This document shows positions 23,264-32,607 of a stretch of DNA of 34,009 bases, in pieces. Below the pieces are notes generated by a model that searched no databases, had not been told where the DNA came from, and saw only the letters and a list, made by a program, of their open reading frames with translations. Location of the stretch: contig PMAE01000068.1 of assembly GCA_003152485.1 (NCBI GenBank), positions 6,601 through 40,609 of the forward strand, given 5' to 3'. The DNA is from Gemmatimonadota bacterium (lineage in GTDB: Bacteria > Gemmatimonadota > Gemmatimonadetes > Gemmatimonadales > Gemmatimonadaceae). How positions within the stretch are numbered: the stretch's first letter is position 1; each line of letters begins with the position of its first letter. The position numbers and the translations under genes are program-made.

Positions 23264-25516
23264 ATGCAGAAGGCAATCGAATCGTTTGAGCAGGACTTTG
23301 CGCGTTGGAGCCTGCATCTGCCCGAGACCGACGTCGCCGGACGTCGGTCCGGCACGATGCAGGCAGCCGGATGGCACGTGCTGTATAACTTCGGCCGCGA
23401 CAGCCGCGGCGAGTTCCTCGACTACTACGCGGCGCTCCGCGATGGAGCCGACGACGCGGTGACCGATGATTGGCATGTGCGCCTCTACGACACCGGCGAG
23501 CGAGTACCCCTCCCAATGGTGCTCGAGGCATACATGTATGCGCGCGATCCAACGCCCGAGGAGCTCGTACGGGCGCGACGCCACCTCGCTGAGTCGGGGT
23601 CCGCCACCAACGACGCACCAGTCACCGCTGCCCCGACTGGGGGCGCCCCGTCGGCGGCAGCAGTGTCACCAGCCGCCTCCCAGAAATCCACGACCCGGAT
23701 CCCGCCGCTCACACCGGTCGTGCGCCCGCTTCGTGTCCCACCACGGGTCGCCGCGTCCGCGCCGGCCGCGAGTGGCGTTGGCGCGTCGCTCGCCACGCCC
23801 CGCCAGGCGACGGCCACTCGGACAGCGCACGGAGCAGCCCCGGGACGGGCGTCTCAAGAGACAGCGTCTGGCCCGGGTAATTCGCCAGCCTCGGACGCTG
23901 CCCTCGAAGTGGGCCTCGATCTGGCGTTGGCCGATATCGAGCCGATCCTCGGGGGCGACACGCTCGCCGCCTGGATGGTGACCCCGACCGGCGTTCCCAC
24001 GGTTAAGCCGCATGTGGACATCCCCGCCGCGAAACCGATCCTGACGGTGAGGATCACCGCGCCGAAGTTGGTCCCGATCCGGCCCGCTGCCCCAAGAGCT
24101 GCGGTGCCGCCTTTCACCGCCGCGTCAAACGGGATTGCGTCGCCCTCGAGCGCGTCAGCCGCAGTGGCGCCCGCAATGGCGCCCGGCACAGCCGCCCCGC
24201 GACGACTCGTTCCTCGCCCGGCGGTCCCGACGCCGATCGCATCGGCGCCCGTCGTCACAGCGACAGCCGTCGAAGCGCCGGTCGTCGAAGCTCCAGTCGT
24301 CGAAGTTCCGCTCTTCGAGGCACTGGTCGTCGAGCAGGCTGTCGTCAAAGCGCCCGTCGTCGTAGCGCCTGTCGTCGTAGCACCCGCCGTCGAAGCACCC
24401 GCCGTCGAAGCGCTGTTCCTCGAAGACCCCGGTGTCAGCACGCCGGCCGTCGAAGCGCCGCTCGTCGAAGCGCCGCTCGTCGAACTGCTGGTTCTCGACG
24501 AGCACATCCTCGACGAGCCTGTCGCGAGGGTGGACGCCGCCGCCGGCGTTGTCGACTTGGGCCTCGTCAGCCTATACGACGACGACGCGCCGTCGGGCAT
24601 GCTGCGGGTCGGGGACGCCACGGCATCGCACGCCGATGCTGCCGATCTCATGACTGCCGAGCTGATGCCAGTCGATGACGATGCCCCATTGGTGTTGGAG
24701 GCGGAGTCGGTCTCGATCGGATCGCACGTCGGCGACACACTTCCCGATCGTGCTGCCGCGGACAACGCCCCAGCTCCGGAACTGGTGTTCTTAACGGACA
24801 CACACCCGACTTCGATCGAGCCGGCCGCCAACGCTGAGACGATCACAGCAGGCGATAGCGAGCGGTCGCATGACGACGACCCGCCGCCGCTTCTCGCCAT
24901 GCTCACAGCCGGCGACGACACGCCGGCAAGCGCCGATCACGTAATCACTGGGCTCGGCGAATGGACGCCCGATGTGGCGCCCCCGCCCGCGCTGGAGACG
25001 CCCGCACCGCCGAAACGCCGGTCACCCACACCGGACGGAGTCCTCGATACCACGGACATGGCGGTGGTTGCCGGATCCTTTGACCCTTGGTGGTACCGGC
25101 CCGGCACGCGCCGCCTCGTAACGATAGCGGTGGCCGCCGCCGCGGTGATCATCGTGGGGTCAGCCGTCGCACACCATCGCACACGGTCCGCACCCGCGGA
25201 CAATGATGCGCGCACCTCCTCGAGCGCCGGCGCACGTTCCAGCGGCCCGGCGAGGTCCGGCGCATCGTCCAATCAATCAGATGGCGACGACGCTGCCGAT
25301 TCGACCGGGAACACGCCAAATACGCCATCCGACACATTGCCTGTGGCACCGGCGCCCCCATCGGTGGTGGACGACCCCGCCGCTCCGGCCACCGAGGAAG
25401 GAATGGCGCGCCCAGCAGGGCCCCGGTCGCTCCCACCAATCCAAACGAGCGGCACGGCACGTGCGGCTGTTGGGACCGGTAAGGGCGCCGCTAGGATCGC
25501 TCCCGCCTCTCCCTAG
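23264..25516 (+). CDS. Ala/Pro/Val-rich single-pass membrane protein with VVEAP repeats
   Basis: About 750 residues, function not recognised. Four parts can be seen: a compact globular head (about 1-110, with AAGWHVLYNFGRDSRGEFLDYY) of no family I know; a long low-complexity Ala/Pro/Thr region; a degenerate five-residue repeat VVEAP (about 335-412); and acidic sequence leading to one membrane helix (LVTIAVAAAAVIIVGSAVA, about 618-637) with a Ser/Pro-rich tail. The head should be cytoplasmic and the tail periplasmic if only one helix exists. ATG 23264 is chosen because GGAG precedes it by 6 nt; ATG 23249 is possible. Low-complexity composition and a terminal helix suggest a spacer-type envelope protein; that is a guess. 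Confidence 0.75.
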   Translation: MQKAIESFEQDFARWSLHLPETDVAGRRSGTMQAAGWHVLYNFGRDSRGEFLDYYAALRDGADDAVTDDWHVRLYDTGERVPLPMVLEAYMYARDPTPEELVRARRHLAESGSATNDAPVTAAPTGGAPSAAAVSPAASQKSTTRIPPLTPVVRPLRVPPRVAASAPAASGVGASLATPRQATATRTAHGAAPGRASQETASGPGNSPASDAALEVGLDLALADIEPILGGDTLAAWMVTPTGVPTVKPHVDIPAAKPILTVRITAPKLVPIRPAAPRAAVPPFTAASNGIASPSSASAAVAPAMAPGTAAPRRLVPRPAVPTPIASAPVVTATAVEAPVVEAPVVEVPLFEALVVEQAVVKAPVVVAPVVVAPAVEAPAVEALFLEDPGVSTPAVEAPLVEAPLVELLVLDEHILDEPVARVDAAAGVVDLGLVSLYDDDAPSGMLRVGDATASHADAADLMTAELMPVDDDAPLVLEAESVSIGSHVGDTLPDRAAADNAPAPELVFLTDTHPTSIEPAANAETITAGDSERSHDDDPPPLLAMLTAGDDTPASADHVITGLGEWTPDVAPPPALETPAPPKRRSPTPDGVLDTTDMAVVAGSFDPWWYRPGTRRLVTIAVAAAAVIIVGSAVAHHRTRSAPADNDARTSSSAGARSSGPARSGASSNQSDGDDAADSTGNTPNTPSDTLPVAPAPPSVVDDPAAPATEEGMARPAGPRSLPPIQTSGTARAAVGTGKGAARIAPASP
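24266..24500 (+). repeat. Degenerate 15-bp coding repeat (VVEAP pentapeptide)
   Basis: The unit is roughly GTCGTCGAAGCGCCG, repeated about fifteen times with substitutions. Because the unit is a multiple of three, it stays open in other frames and produces pentad-like false proteins on both strands. Protein variants include VVEAP, VVVAP, AVEAP and LVEAP. Such a tract can change copy number by slippage. Confidence 0.8.
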
Positions 25517-25635
25517 CTGTCCGCTGGCACACGCCCGGCGGCCAGGATTTGGGGCTGGGCGGCCTGTCTTGCGATCGATTTATCGCGGCGTGCCGGGACC
25601 GGCACGGCAATCGTTACCGACCGCGGAGGGCTCGC
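25517..25635. promoter_or_regulatory. Gap with two inverted repeats before the Big2 lipoprotein
   Basis: The 119-bp gap contains GCGAT-CGATTT-ATCGC (25571-25586) and, beside it, GTGCCGG-GA-CCGGCAC (25590-25605), a perfect 7-bp-arm palindrome. Neither is followed by a T-tract, so intrinsic termination is not clear; an operator or mRNA hairpin is possible. A GGAGGG ribosome site (about 25625-25630) leads the next ATG. Confidence 0.4.
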
Positions 25636-26577
25636 ATGCCAGTACGTTTCGCTGCACGAATGATGAGTCTCCCCCGAATCGAATTGCGTCGTACGTGTGC
25701 GGCGCTGGGCGCCGCAGTCCTTTTGGCTGCGGGCTGTAGCAATAGCACCAGCCCGGGGCACGGGAGCGTACAATCGGTGGTGGTGACGCCGGATTCCATC
25801 ACGCTGACCATCGGCGGGTCGAATTCGTTGCAGGCCGTCGCGCAGGACGGATCCGCCAAAGCCATCTCCGGCGAAACGTTCTTCTGGTCCACGAGCGACT
25901 CCCTCATTGCGACAGTCACGCAATCCGGCGCGGTCACGGCGCACCAAGCTGGCGCGGCCCAGATCGGCGCAAGCACGCAAGGCAAGACCGGGTACGCGAC
26001 CGTCATTGTGGGCGCCGCCCTCGTGCACTCCGTGACTGTGAGTCCGTCAGTCGATACGATCTTCGCGTCGGCGCCCGCGAACTCGGTGACGCTGAGCGCG
26101 TTGACGTTCGACGACCGTGGACAGGTGCTGGCTGGCCGACCGGTCACATGGTCGACGACCAGCAATCTCGTCACGGTCGCCAACGGGCAGGTCACGGCCA
26201 CCGATGTGGCCGCCGGGTCCGCCACCGTCAGCGCAACCAGCACCGACCCGGGTTCGCCGTCGGGCTCCGCGACCGTCGTCGTCGTCGGCCATGTGGCGAC
26301 CGTCACGGTCACACCGATGAATGCCGTGGTCAGCCCGAGCGGTATTATCTTCCCGCAGACGGTGCAGCTCGCCGCTGACCTCGTCGACACATTCGGTACG
26401 GACGTCAGCGGACAACGGACCGTCACCTGGTCGAGCAACAACGCGGGCGCCGCGACCGTGAGCGCCACCACGGGATTGGTGACGGCGACTCCCGGATCGG
26501 GGGGCGCGACGGTCACCATTACCGCGACGACGTCCGACGGGGCCACGGGAAGTGTGGCGGTTACGGTATTCCCGTAA
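25636..26577 (+). CDS. Big2 Ig-like domain lipoprotein
   Basis: A 313-residue exported lipoprotein. The signal region ends in the lipobox LLAAGC (Cys34). Three bacterial Ig-like group 2 repeats follow at about 42-125, 127-215 and 216-313; each opens with a V-x-V-T/S-P strand (VVVTPDSITL, VTVSPSVDTI, VTVTPMNAVV) and contains the W-S-T/S-x-N/D motif. Big2 domains give rod-like surface modules for adhesion or scaffolding, with no enzyme part here. ATG 25636 is supported by GGAGGG 5 nt upstream; the frame is open earlier but has no signal peptide there. The last 17 bp overlap the convergent acetyltransferase gene. Confidence 0.88.
   Translation: MPVRFAARMMSLPRIELRRTCAALGAAVLLAAGCSNSTSPGHGSVQSVVVTPDSITLTIGGSNSLQAVAQDGSAKAISGETFFWSTSDSLIATVTQSGAVTAHQAGAAQIGASTQGKTGYATVIVGAALVHSVTVSPSVDTIFASAPANSVTLSALTFDDRGQVLAGRPVTWSTTSNLVTVANGQVTATDVAAGSATVSATSTDPGSPSGSATVVVVGHVATVTVTPMNAVVSPSGIIFPQTVQLAADLVDTFGTDVSGQRTVTWSSNNAGAATVSATTGLVTATPGSGGATVTITATTSDGATGSVAVTVFP
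26561..26577. terminator. Stop-codon hairpin shared by two convergent genes
   Basis: TTACGG-TATTC-CCGTAA is a perfect 6-bp stem that provides the TAA of the plus-strand lipoprotein gene on one arm and the TAA of the minus-strand acetyltransferase gene on the other. Flanking GCG/CGC can lengthen the stem with one bulged base. It may act as a bidirectional attenuator or terminator, although there is no T-tract. Confidence 0.4.
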
Positions 26578-27130
26578 CGCTCGACCGCGCCATGAGGTCA
26601 TCGACATGCGTCTCTGCTCCGAGCGTAAACGCATAGACGCCGACTCGTTGGAACCCGGACTTGGCGTAGAACCGGATCGCGCGTGAATTCTGCGCCTGCA
26701 CGCCGAGCCAGACAGGCTCCTCGTGCGCACACGCGAGATCGATGCACGCAGACATGAGATGTTGCGCGACACCGCGTCCATGCCACGGAATCCCGACGTA
26801 GAATCGTTTGATCTGGAGCGCGAGCTCGCTGCGTAGCCCGCCGTCGGCGAGACACGGCGGCGCCGGATCACGCCGGCACTGCGCAAACCCGGCGATCTCC
26901 TGGTCCACGGTCGCGATCAGGGTTCGCGTGACCACATCGGCGATCTCGCGCACCTGGGCCTGCGTGGTGAAGAACTCCGCCACGTGCGCATCCATATCGG
27001 CGCCGTCGGTAATGGCGCCGTAGGTCGCGCGAAACACCGCCGCGGCAAACCGGCTCAGCGGCTCCGCGTCACCCGCCACGGCGTCGCGGATGTGGACGCG
27101 CACGGCATCGCGTTCGATCGACGTCGCCAC
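26561..27130 (-). CDS. GNAT family N-acetyltransferase
   Basis: A 189-residue single-domain GNAT enzyme that would transfer an acetyl group from acetyl-CoA to an amine. The acetyl-CoA pyrophosphate loop is in [17 protein letters not shown], where the motif A pattern is H-G-R-G-V-A, and the C-terminal part [20 protein letters not shown] is the usual motif B. The substrate is unknown. GTG 27130 is preceded by TAAGGG from the neighbour's stop region, 12 nt downstream of the CocE-type hydrolase gene, so it is probably the last gene of that operon. Confidence 0.9.
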   Translation of the reverse strand: MATSIERDAVRVHIRDAVAGDAEPLSRFAAAVFRATYGAITDGADMDAHVAEFFTTQAQVREIADVVTRTLIATVDQEIAGFAQCRRDPAPPCLADGGLRSELALQIKRFYVGIPWHGRGVAQHLMSACIDLACAHEEPVWLGVQAQNSRAIRFYAKSGFQRVGVYAFTLGAETHVDDLMARSSVTGIP

Positions 27131-27142
27131 GATGCGCGGCCC

Positions 27143-28996
27143 TTACCGCCCAGTCGGCAAGACGTCCACCTCGACATTCGACGGGCTCGTCGCGGTACGG
27201 TAAACCCGGTGCGTCCGCGCGCGGTAGTCCGCGGCCTGGGCGCGAAAGATATTCGGGACGAATGTCTGCGGATTGCGATCGTACAATGGAAACCAGCTGC
27301 TCTGCACCTGGACCATGATGCGATGGCCACGGCGGAAGGTGTACGACTGCTGATGCAGGTCCACGGTGTACGGCAGTACCGTGTTCGGCGGAATCGGTGC
27401 CGGATGCTGGAAACTGGTACGGTAGCGGCCACGCATGATGTCGGCCGTTACCATGAGTTCGTAGCCGCTCATGGCGGGCCGCGCGGTGACACTGTCGGGA
27501 TACACGTCGATCAGCTTCACCACCCAGTCGGCGTCGCTCCCCGTGGTGGACGCGTAGAGGTGGGCGATCACGTCGCCCGCCACGGTCATGTCTTCGGTCA
27601 GCGGCGCGGTCTGCCAGGTCAGCACATCGGCGCGATCATCCACGAATCGCTGGTCCTCGGTGAGCCACCGTTCCCACCGCGAGGTCGGCGCGTATGTGCG
27701 CTCGACGGGCCGCGGCCGATAGGGGACCGGATGCGCCGGGTCCGAGACGTACTGGTCGTCGCCCGTGCTGGTCATCGGCGCATCGGTGGACAGCACACCG
27801 CCCTCGCGGAAGTAGAGATGCCGGTGGGTGACCCCGGGCGCCGGCCACCGGTCGAAGGTGCGCCAGCTGTCCGTACCGGCATCGAACACCGTGGCCGCGG
27901 CGGCGCCGCTGTCCGGGGTGTCGCGCAGCCAATGCCCGAACCACCGCGCCTGCAGCGCGCGGTACTCGATGCCCGTCGCGCGTCCGACGTCGAGGTTGCC
28001 GAGCCGGTCGCCGGAGTCCGCGTACCATTCGCCGTGACTCCAGGGTCCCATCACGATGGATACGATGCGGGCCGTGTCGGTCCGGGCGAGTGTCGCGTAG
28101 GTGAGGAGCGCGCCGTATTCGTCCTCCTGATCCCACCACCCGCCGACGACGAGCGTCGGGATCGTCGTGTGCGGGAATGTCGAGGACAGTGCCCGCCGCG
28201 ACCACGCGGTGTCGTACGCGGGATGGGCCACGAACCGGCGCCATGTGGGCCAATGCATCGCACCGACCGAGTCGCTGAGCGCCCCGAGGGTGGGAAACGA
28301 CGCGTACCACTCGTAGGTATCGTACCGCGCGGTGCCCGGCACGGCGCTCTTACCCGGCGATGCTTCGAGCTCCCAGCTGTACTCGAGACCATAACTGAGC
28401 CGAAATGCGCCCTGATGGAAAAAGTCGTCACCCATCCAGGTGTCGCCCATTGGTGCCTGCGGACTGATGGCCTTGAGCGCCGGATGCGCCCCGATGCCGG
28501 CGACCGCCGCCAGCCATCCGGGATAGGAGATCCCCAGAATCCCGACGCGCCCATTGTTGTCGGGAATGTGGTGCACGAGCCAGTCGATGGTGTCGTACGT
28601 ATCCGTGCTCTCGTCGGTGCCCCGCGCGCCGCGGTGGGTCAATCGATTCATCTCGAACGATCCCCCGGATTGGAACCGGCCCCGGATGTCCTGAAAGACG
28701 AACACGTAACCGTCGCGAATGAAGTCGGCGAACGCCACGGAGAAATCCGTCGTTCCCCCCCACCCGCTCGTACCATAGGGTGTCCGCGACATGAGAATCG
28801 GCAGCGGCCCGCTCTGATGTTTCGGCGTCAGGATGACGGTGAACAGTTTCACTCCATCCCGCACCGGAATCATCTCCTCCCGCCGCGTAAACCCACTGTC
28901 CACACTCGCCGACTGCGCCCGCCCCACCGCCGATCCTCCGACGACCAAGACGCCCCCGACCACTACTGCCCACCCCCACCTATCGATGACTCGCAT
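27143..28996 (-). CDS. Secreted CocE/NonD-family hydrolase (X-Pro dipeptidyl peptidase-like)
   Basis: An alpha/beta hydrolase of about 617 residues, of the group holding cocaine esterase, alpha-amino-acid ester hydrolases and Xaa-Pro dipeptidyl peptidases. It has a signal peptide ([20 protein letters not shown]). The nucleophile elbow is [10 protein letters not shown] (Ser in G-x-S-x-x-G). Catalytic Asp and His are likely in [11 protein letters not shown] and [11 protein letters not shown]-terminal beta-jelly-roll domain ends with [20 protein letters not shown] 28996 is picked because GGGGGTGG precedes it and the signal peptide starts just after; GTG 29032 and ATG 29023 are alternatives. It follows the fusion gene by 140 bp. 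It probably cleaves peptide, ester or amide bonds in the periplasm. Confidence 0.9.
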   Translation of the reverse strand: MRVIDRWGWAVVVGGVLVVGGSAVGRAQSASVDSGFTRREEMIPVRDGVKLFTVILTPKHQSGPLPILMSRTPYGTSGWGGTTDFSVAFADFIRDGYVFVFQDIRGRFQSGGSFEMNRLTHRGARGTDESTDTYDTIDWLVHHIPDNNGRVGILGISYPGWLAAVAGIGAHPALKAISPQAPMGDTWMGDDFFHQGAFRLSYGLEYSWELEASPGKSAVPGTARYDTYEWYASFPTLGALSDSVGAMHWPTWRRFVAHPAYDTAWSRRALSSTFPHTTIPTLVVGGWWDQEDEYGALLTYATLARTDTARIVSIVMGPWSHGEWYADSGDRLGNLDVGRATGIEYRALQARWFGHWLRDTPDSGAAAATVFDAGTDSWRTFDRWPAPGVTHRHLYFREGGVLSTDAPMTSTGDDQYVSDPAHPVPYRPRPVERTYAPTSRWERWLTEDQRFVDDRADVLTWQTAPLTEDMTVAGDVIAHLYASTTGSDADWVVKLIDVYPDSVTARPAMSGYELMVTADIMRGRYRTSFQHPAPIPPNTVLPYTVDLHQQSYTFRRGHRIMVQVQSSWFPLYDRNPQTFVPNIFRAQAADYRARTHRVYRTATSPSNVEVDVLPTGR

Positions 28997-29067
28997 CTTG
29001 CGTCCACCCCCTGTCGTCGTCATGGATCTCACCGTAGTCGTTGGAGTTGCAGTAGCTGTTGCTGTTG

Positions 29068-29135
29068 TCGCCTTTCACCTTTCGACTTTCGCCCTTCGTT
29101 TTTTCGCCTTTCACCTCTCGCCTTTGTTTTTTTGT
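29068..29135. repeat. Pyrimidine-rich degenerate repeat between fusion and CocE genes
   Basis: The element TCGCCTTTCACCT occurs twice exactly (29068-29080 and 29104-29116), with intervening variants such as TTTCGACTTTCGCCCTTCG and T-runs. On the coding (minus) strand this is GAAAGGCGA-type purine-rich sequence. It lies in the 140-bp gap inside an apparent operon. No ORF or stable hairpin is evident. Confidence 0.65.
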
Positions 29136-29136
29136 G

Positions 29137-32100
29137 TCACCCCCTCACCTCCCCCATCACCGCATCCAACTCTCCGCTAACCCGATCCGCATCCGCCGTC
29201 GAGAACACGAGCGGCGGCTTCATCTTGATCACGGTATGCAATGGACCCTCGGTACTGAGCAGAATGCCGCGATCACGCATCCGCTCCACGACGTACGCCG
29301 CATGCCGCGGCGCCGGCTCGAGGGTCGCCCGATCGCGCACGAGTTCGACCGCCAGTACCAAACCGCGCCCACGGACGTCGCCGATCAAGGGATGCCGCTC
29401 CATGAGGCCGCGCAATCCAGCCATTAGATGCGCCCCGACTTCGCGCGAGCGGTCCTGGAGACCGTCGCCCTCGAGTACATCCAACACCGCGAGGCCGACC
29501 GCGCAGGAGACGGGGTTGCCGCCGAAGGTGTTGAAATATTCCATCCCGTTCGCGAACGAAGCCGCGATCTCCGGCGTCGTCACGACCGCGCCCATCGGAT
29601 GGCCATTGCCGATCGGCTTGCCCATGGTCACGATGTCCGGGACGACGCCCTGCGCCTCGAAGGCCCAGAAGTGGGTGCCGACGCGACCGAACCCGACCTG
29701 CACTTCGTCCGCCACACACACGGCTCCCGCCGCCCGCGCGTAACGGTAGGCGTCGATCAGGTATCCCGGCGGCGGCTCGATGTGGCCGGCTCCACTCACG
29801 ATGGCTTCGGCGAAGAACGCGGCGACGGGCCCGCCCGCCTCCTCGGCGTTCGCCACCGCGTCGCGCACGTACTCAGCGTACCGCCGACCCACCTCGACAC
29901 TGTGGCCTCGATGTGGCCCCCGATAGGCGTCCGGCAGCACCACGGTATGCACGAAGGACGGCGCGCCCCGACCGCCAGGCCCGTTGAACTTGTATGGGCT
30001 GAGATCCACCAATGAGGTGGTGTTGCCGTGGTACGCATGATCGACCACCACGACGTCACGCCGCCCGGTATGCGCCCGCGCGAGCCGTAACGCCAGCTCG
30101 TTCGCCTCGCTGCCGCTACACACGAAGAAGCACACGCTGAGAGGCGCCGGCAGATGCGCCGTCAACCGCTCGGCGTACCGCGCAAGATTGGGATGCAGGT
30201 AGCGGGTGTTGGTGTTGAGTACCCCGCTCTGCCGCCGCAACGCATCGACCACTCGAGGGTGACAGTGGCCGACGTGTGCGACGTTGTTCACGACGTCGAG
30301 GTACGCACGGCCGTCGTCGTCGTAGAGGTGCTGCATCCACCCGCGCACGATCGTGAGTGGTGCACGATAGGCGATGCTGAGTGACGGTCCGATCCGCTCC
30401 CGCCGCGCCGCCAGCAGCGACTCTCGGGTCGCCGTCCGCGGCGCACGGCACCCCTCCGGGAAGCCGAGAATCAGATTGGGATCCGGCGAGATCGACAGCC
30501 ACACCGCGCGCTCACTCGACCGGGCGACGCCCGGGAAATCGCCGTCGTAGCCAAGCAGATCGGCGATGAGCTGGAGGTGCAGGTGCGGCGCCCAACCACC
30601 GTTGTCCGCGGATGCCCCCAAGCGCCCGATGCGCTCGCCGGTCCGCACCCGCTGGCCGGGCCGCAGGCGGCCCAGCACGTCGGGATCCAGGTGCCCGTAG
30701 AGGGTGAAAAAGGTCGCGCCCGAGCCGGGGAGATCGTGGCGCAAGATGACGGTCGGCCCGTAATCAAGCGCGCCCGCGTTGTCACGAACGCTCGCGACCA
30801 CCGCATCGAGCGGGGCGAGCACGGGCGTGCCCGCCGAGGCGAACAGATCCACGCCGATGTGGACGGTACGCCACTCGTCGCCCTCGTCGGTCGCCACCCG
30901 GAACTGGTCGGCCGTGTACCAGCGCCGCGCTTCGTCGTATCGCCCGATGCCGACCCCGGCGCCGTTGATCGCCAGACGGGCGGCAACGGCCTCGGTCCAG
31001 GCGGCCGCGTCATCGCGCCCGTGCACTCCGCTCCACTCCGTGCTACCGACGCTCAGGTCGAGCGTGTCTCGCGACGCGTGGCCTGGGTCGAGGTCGAGGA
31101 CCGGGCCGCAGGGCTCAGCGCGCGCGGAAAATATGGTGGCGAGCCGCGCGCCGGCCGGACACGGGACGTGCCCGCACACCTCCCGAAAGCGGTAGTGCGC
31201 GAGATGGGGATGGAGCTGCGCGAGCCGCTCCAGCAGCGCCCACACCGGTGCTTCGCTGATCGACAGATAGGCGTTCCCCGGCTCCTGGGCCCGCTGATGC
31301 GCCGACAACACGGCGCTCAGGCAGAGCCGCAAGCAGATGAGCGGAAAGAGCGCGACGAGCTCGGATTCCTGCACCGGAAACTCAGCGTGGTATCCCCGCA
31401 CCACCTGACTCGCGGCGGCAAGCGGGTCGCGCCGATGGAGCATGGCGTACGCGGCGCCCACGGCGACTTCGGCCACCGTGTACGACTGCACCACATCACC
31501 GAAATCGACGATGCCCGTTACGCGGCGCGGCGTCTGCGGGTCGGACGGATCGGCGGGGGCGACCAGGACGTTGTAGTCGTTGCCGTCGTTGTGGATGACG
31601 CTCGTACGGAGATCCGCCAGAATGGGCGCCGCGTCTCGGTCGAATACGGACAACAGTTGGTCGATCCAGCCGCGACGATCCCGCCCCTGCACGGCGTCGG
31701 CACAGTCGGCGATCACCTGACGCGCGACTCGAAGGTCCCATCGAAGATCGCGCGCAGCCGCCGGATGGGTGAACCCGTCGAGCGCCCGGGTCATGCTCCC
31801 CAGGAGTGCCCCCACTTCGCGCTGGAGTCGCGGCGACTGCGGACGCACGGCCGCCAACGGCACGCCGGGGACGTAGCGGAGCAGTCGCACGAGATGGGGG
31901 TCACCATCGGGGCCTTCGGCGCCGACGATCGACCGCCCTTGGGCGTCGGCCACGAGGCTCGGGAAGTCGTAGTCCGGGACTGCGGCCACGAGCCGCGCCA
32001 GGACCGCGTTCTGGCACTCGAGCACCCGGACGTCCTCCGTCGTCTCCGAGATCTTGAGCACGAATCGCTGTCCCGACTCGGTCGTGACCTGGAAGTTCTG

Positions 32101-32229
32101 GTCGCGCTCACTCGGCAGACGCGCCCACGTGCCCGACACCCCCCACCCGTCGCGAGCCAGAGCGGCCGCTCCGGATTCGGCATACCGCGGGCGGCCGATG
32201 TGGGTGGTGATTCCGGGGGGAGCCGTCAT
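29137..32229 (-). CDS. Kinase - M23 peptidase - class III PLP lyase tri-domain fusion
   Basis: One 1030-residue protein with three domains. Domain 1 (about 30-340) is an aminoglycoside/choline-kinase-fold phosphotransferase: Lys59 (FVLKIS), catalytic Asp215 and Asn220 (HNDGNDYN), metal Asp242 (VDFGD). Domain 2 (about 450-570) is an M23 zinc peptidase-like unit with His457/Asp461 (VHIGVD), His513 and His549-Leu-His551 all present. Domain 3 (about 610-1030) is a class III PLP enzyme with Asp841 and Lys871 ([12 protein letters not shown]). Its [20 protein letters not shown] segment is typical of ethanolamine-phosphate or phosphohydroxylysine phospho-lyases. Kinase and lyase would together phosphorylate an amino alcohol and eliminate phosphate to give an aldehyde. 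No signal peptide is seen, so an active periplasmic peptidase is unlikely. The ATG overlaps the small gene's stop. Confidence 0.93.
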   Translation of the reverse strand: MTAPPGITTHIGRPRYAESGAAALARDGWGVSGTWARLPSERDQNFQVTTESGQRFVLKISETTEDVRVLECQNAVLARLVAAVPDYDFPSLVADAQGRSIVGAEGPDGDPHLVRLLRYVPGVPLAAVRPQSPRLQREVGALLGSMTRALDGFTHPAAARDLRWDLRVARQVIADCADAVQGRDRRGWIDQLLSVFDRDAAPILADLRTSVIHNDGNDYNVLVAPADPSDPQTPRRVTGIVDFGDVVQSYTVAEVAVGAAYAMLHRRDPLAAASQVVRGYHAEFPVQESELVALFPLICLRLCLSAVLSAHQRAQEPGNAYLSISEAPVWALLERLAQLHPHLAHYRFREVCGHVPCPAGARLATIFSARAEPCGPVLDLDPGHASRDTLDLSVGSTEWSGVHGRDDAAAWTEAVAARLAINGAGVGIGRYDEARRWYTADQFRVATDEGDEWRTVHIGVDLFASAGTPVLAPLDAVVASVRDNAGALDYGPTVILRHDLPGSGATFFTLYGHLDPDVLGRLRPGQRVRTGERIGRLGASADNGGWAPHLHLQLIADLLGYDGDFPGVARSSERAVWLSISPDPNLILGFPEGCRAPRTATRESLLAARRERIGPSLSIAYRAPLTIVRGWMQHLYDDDGRAYLDVVNNVAHVGHCHPRVVDALRRQSGVLNTNTRYLHPNLARYAERLTAHLPAPLSVCFFVCSGSEANELALRLARAHTGRRDVVVVDHAYHGNTTSLVDLSPYKFNGPGGRGAPSFVHTVVLPDAYRGPHRGHSVEVGRRYAEYVRDAVANAEEAGGPVAAFFAEAIVSGAGHIEPPPGYLIDAYRYARAAGAVCVADEVQVGFGRVGTHFWAFEAQGVVPDIVTMGKPIGNGHPMGAVVTTPEIAASFANGMEYFNTFGGNPVSCAVGLAVLDVLEGDGLQDRSREVGAHLMAGLRGLMERHPLIGDVRGRGLVLAVELVRDRATLEPAPRHAAYVVERMRDRGILLSTEGPLHTVIKMKPPLVFSTADADRVSGELDAVMGEVRG

Positions 32230-32426
32230 GCGTTCTGATCCGCCTTCGCCGCGCGCCGTCGGCTGAACATCCGCGCGACGCCCGCGCCCGCCCCACCCAC
32301 AAACACACCGAGGACATCGACGGCCCGGGCCGGACGGCCGACGAGATCGCCCGCGCTGACGGCGGCGACCACCATCGACAGGACGACGGCGAAGACCTCG
32401 CGCACTCTGCCTTGGGATCGTCTCAT
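32226..32426 (-). CDS. Small two-helix membrane protein
   Basis: Sixty-six residues with two hydrophobic stretches (about 11-29 and 36-53), a basic start (MRRSQGRVR) and a basic end ([12 protein letters not shown]). Family not recognised. It is probably real because its TGA overlaps the ATG of the fusion gene (ATGA) and GAGG lies just upstream of its own ATG. A role as a membrane tether or regulator for the fusion protein would fit the coupling but cannot be seen in the sequence. Confidence 0.6.
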   Translation of the reverse strand: MRRSQGRVREVFAVVLSMVVAAVSAGDLVGRPARAVDVLGVFVGGAGAGVARMFSRRRAAKADQNA

Positions 32427-32607
32427 TTGGCCTCGAGGCCCGCCGCGCGCGGGACGTGGGGGATCCCGCCCAAGCTAGCGCGGGCGATTCTCCAGTGAAA
32501 GCGGGCGCACCCCCCGTCCACGACCGCCCCAGTCTTGGTTAGATTGCCGGGCACCGGCCGCGCCCGCCCACGCGGCTGGCTAACGCATCCCCATCGCGAG
32601 GTCTGGC
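32427..32607. promoter_or_regulatory. Divergent upstream region of glnA and the small membrane protein gene
   Basis: A 181-bp gap. For glnA the best -10 candidate is TAGATT (32540-32545) about 60 bp before the ATG; no good -35 partner and no GG-N10-GC sigma-54 site stands out. GCGAGGTCTGGC gives a weak ribosome site. On the other strand a GAGG motif serves the small gene. The rest is GC-rich with nothing else recognised. Confidence 0.3.

Noticed and set aside
24155..24505. Minus-strand frame with RFDGR-like pentads resembling a pentapeptide-repeat protein
   Set aside because: The five-residue period is a by-product of the 15-bp repeat, which stays open in several frames; it lacks the A(D/N)Lxx core pattern and any flanking gene structure.
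23854..24921. Minus-strand 355-codon frame rich in GASTTGAST repeats
   Set aside because: The same 15-bp repeat artefact; the plus-strand frame has a ribosome site, a globular head and a membrane helix.
29121..29135. T-run as an intrinsic terminator
   Set aside because: No GC stem precedes it on the plus strand, and the genes here read on the minus strand where it is an A-run.
26984..29743. A 919-codon open frame on the plus strand opposite the CocE-type hydrolase
   Set aside because: It is the antisense of three well-supported minus-strand genes; its translation is Arg/His/Pro-rich with no domain, as expected from GC-rich codon bias.
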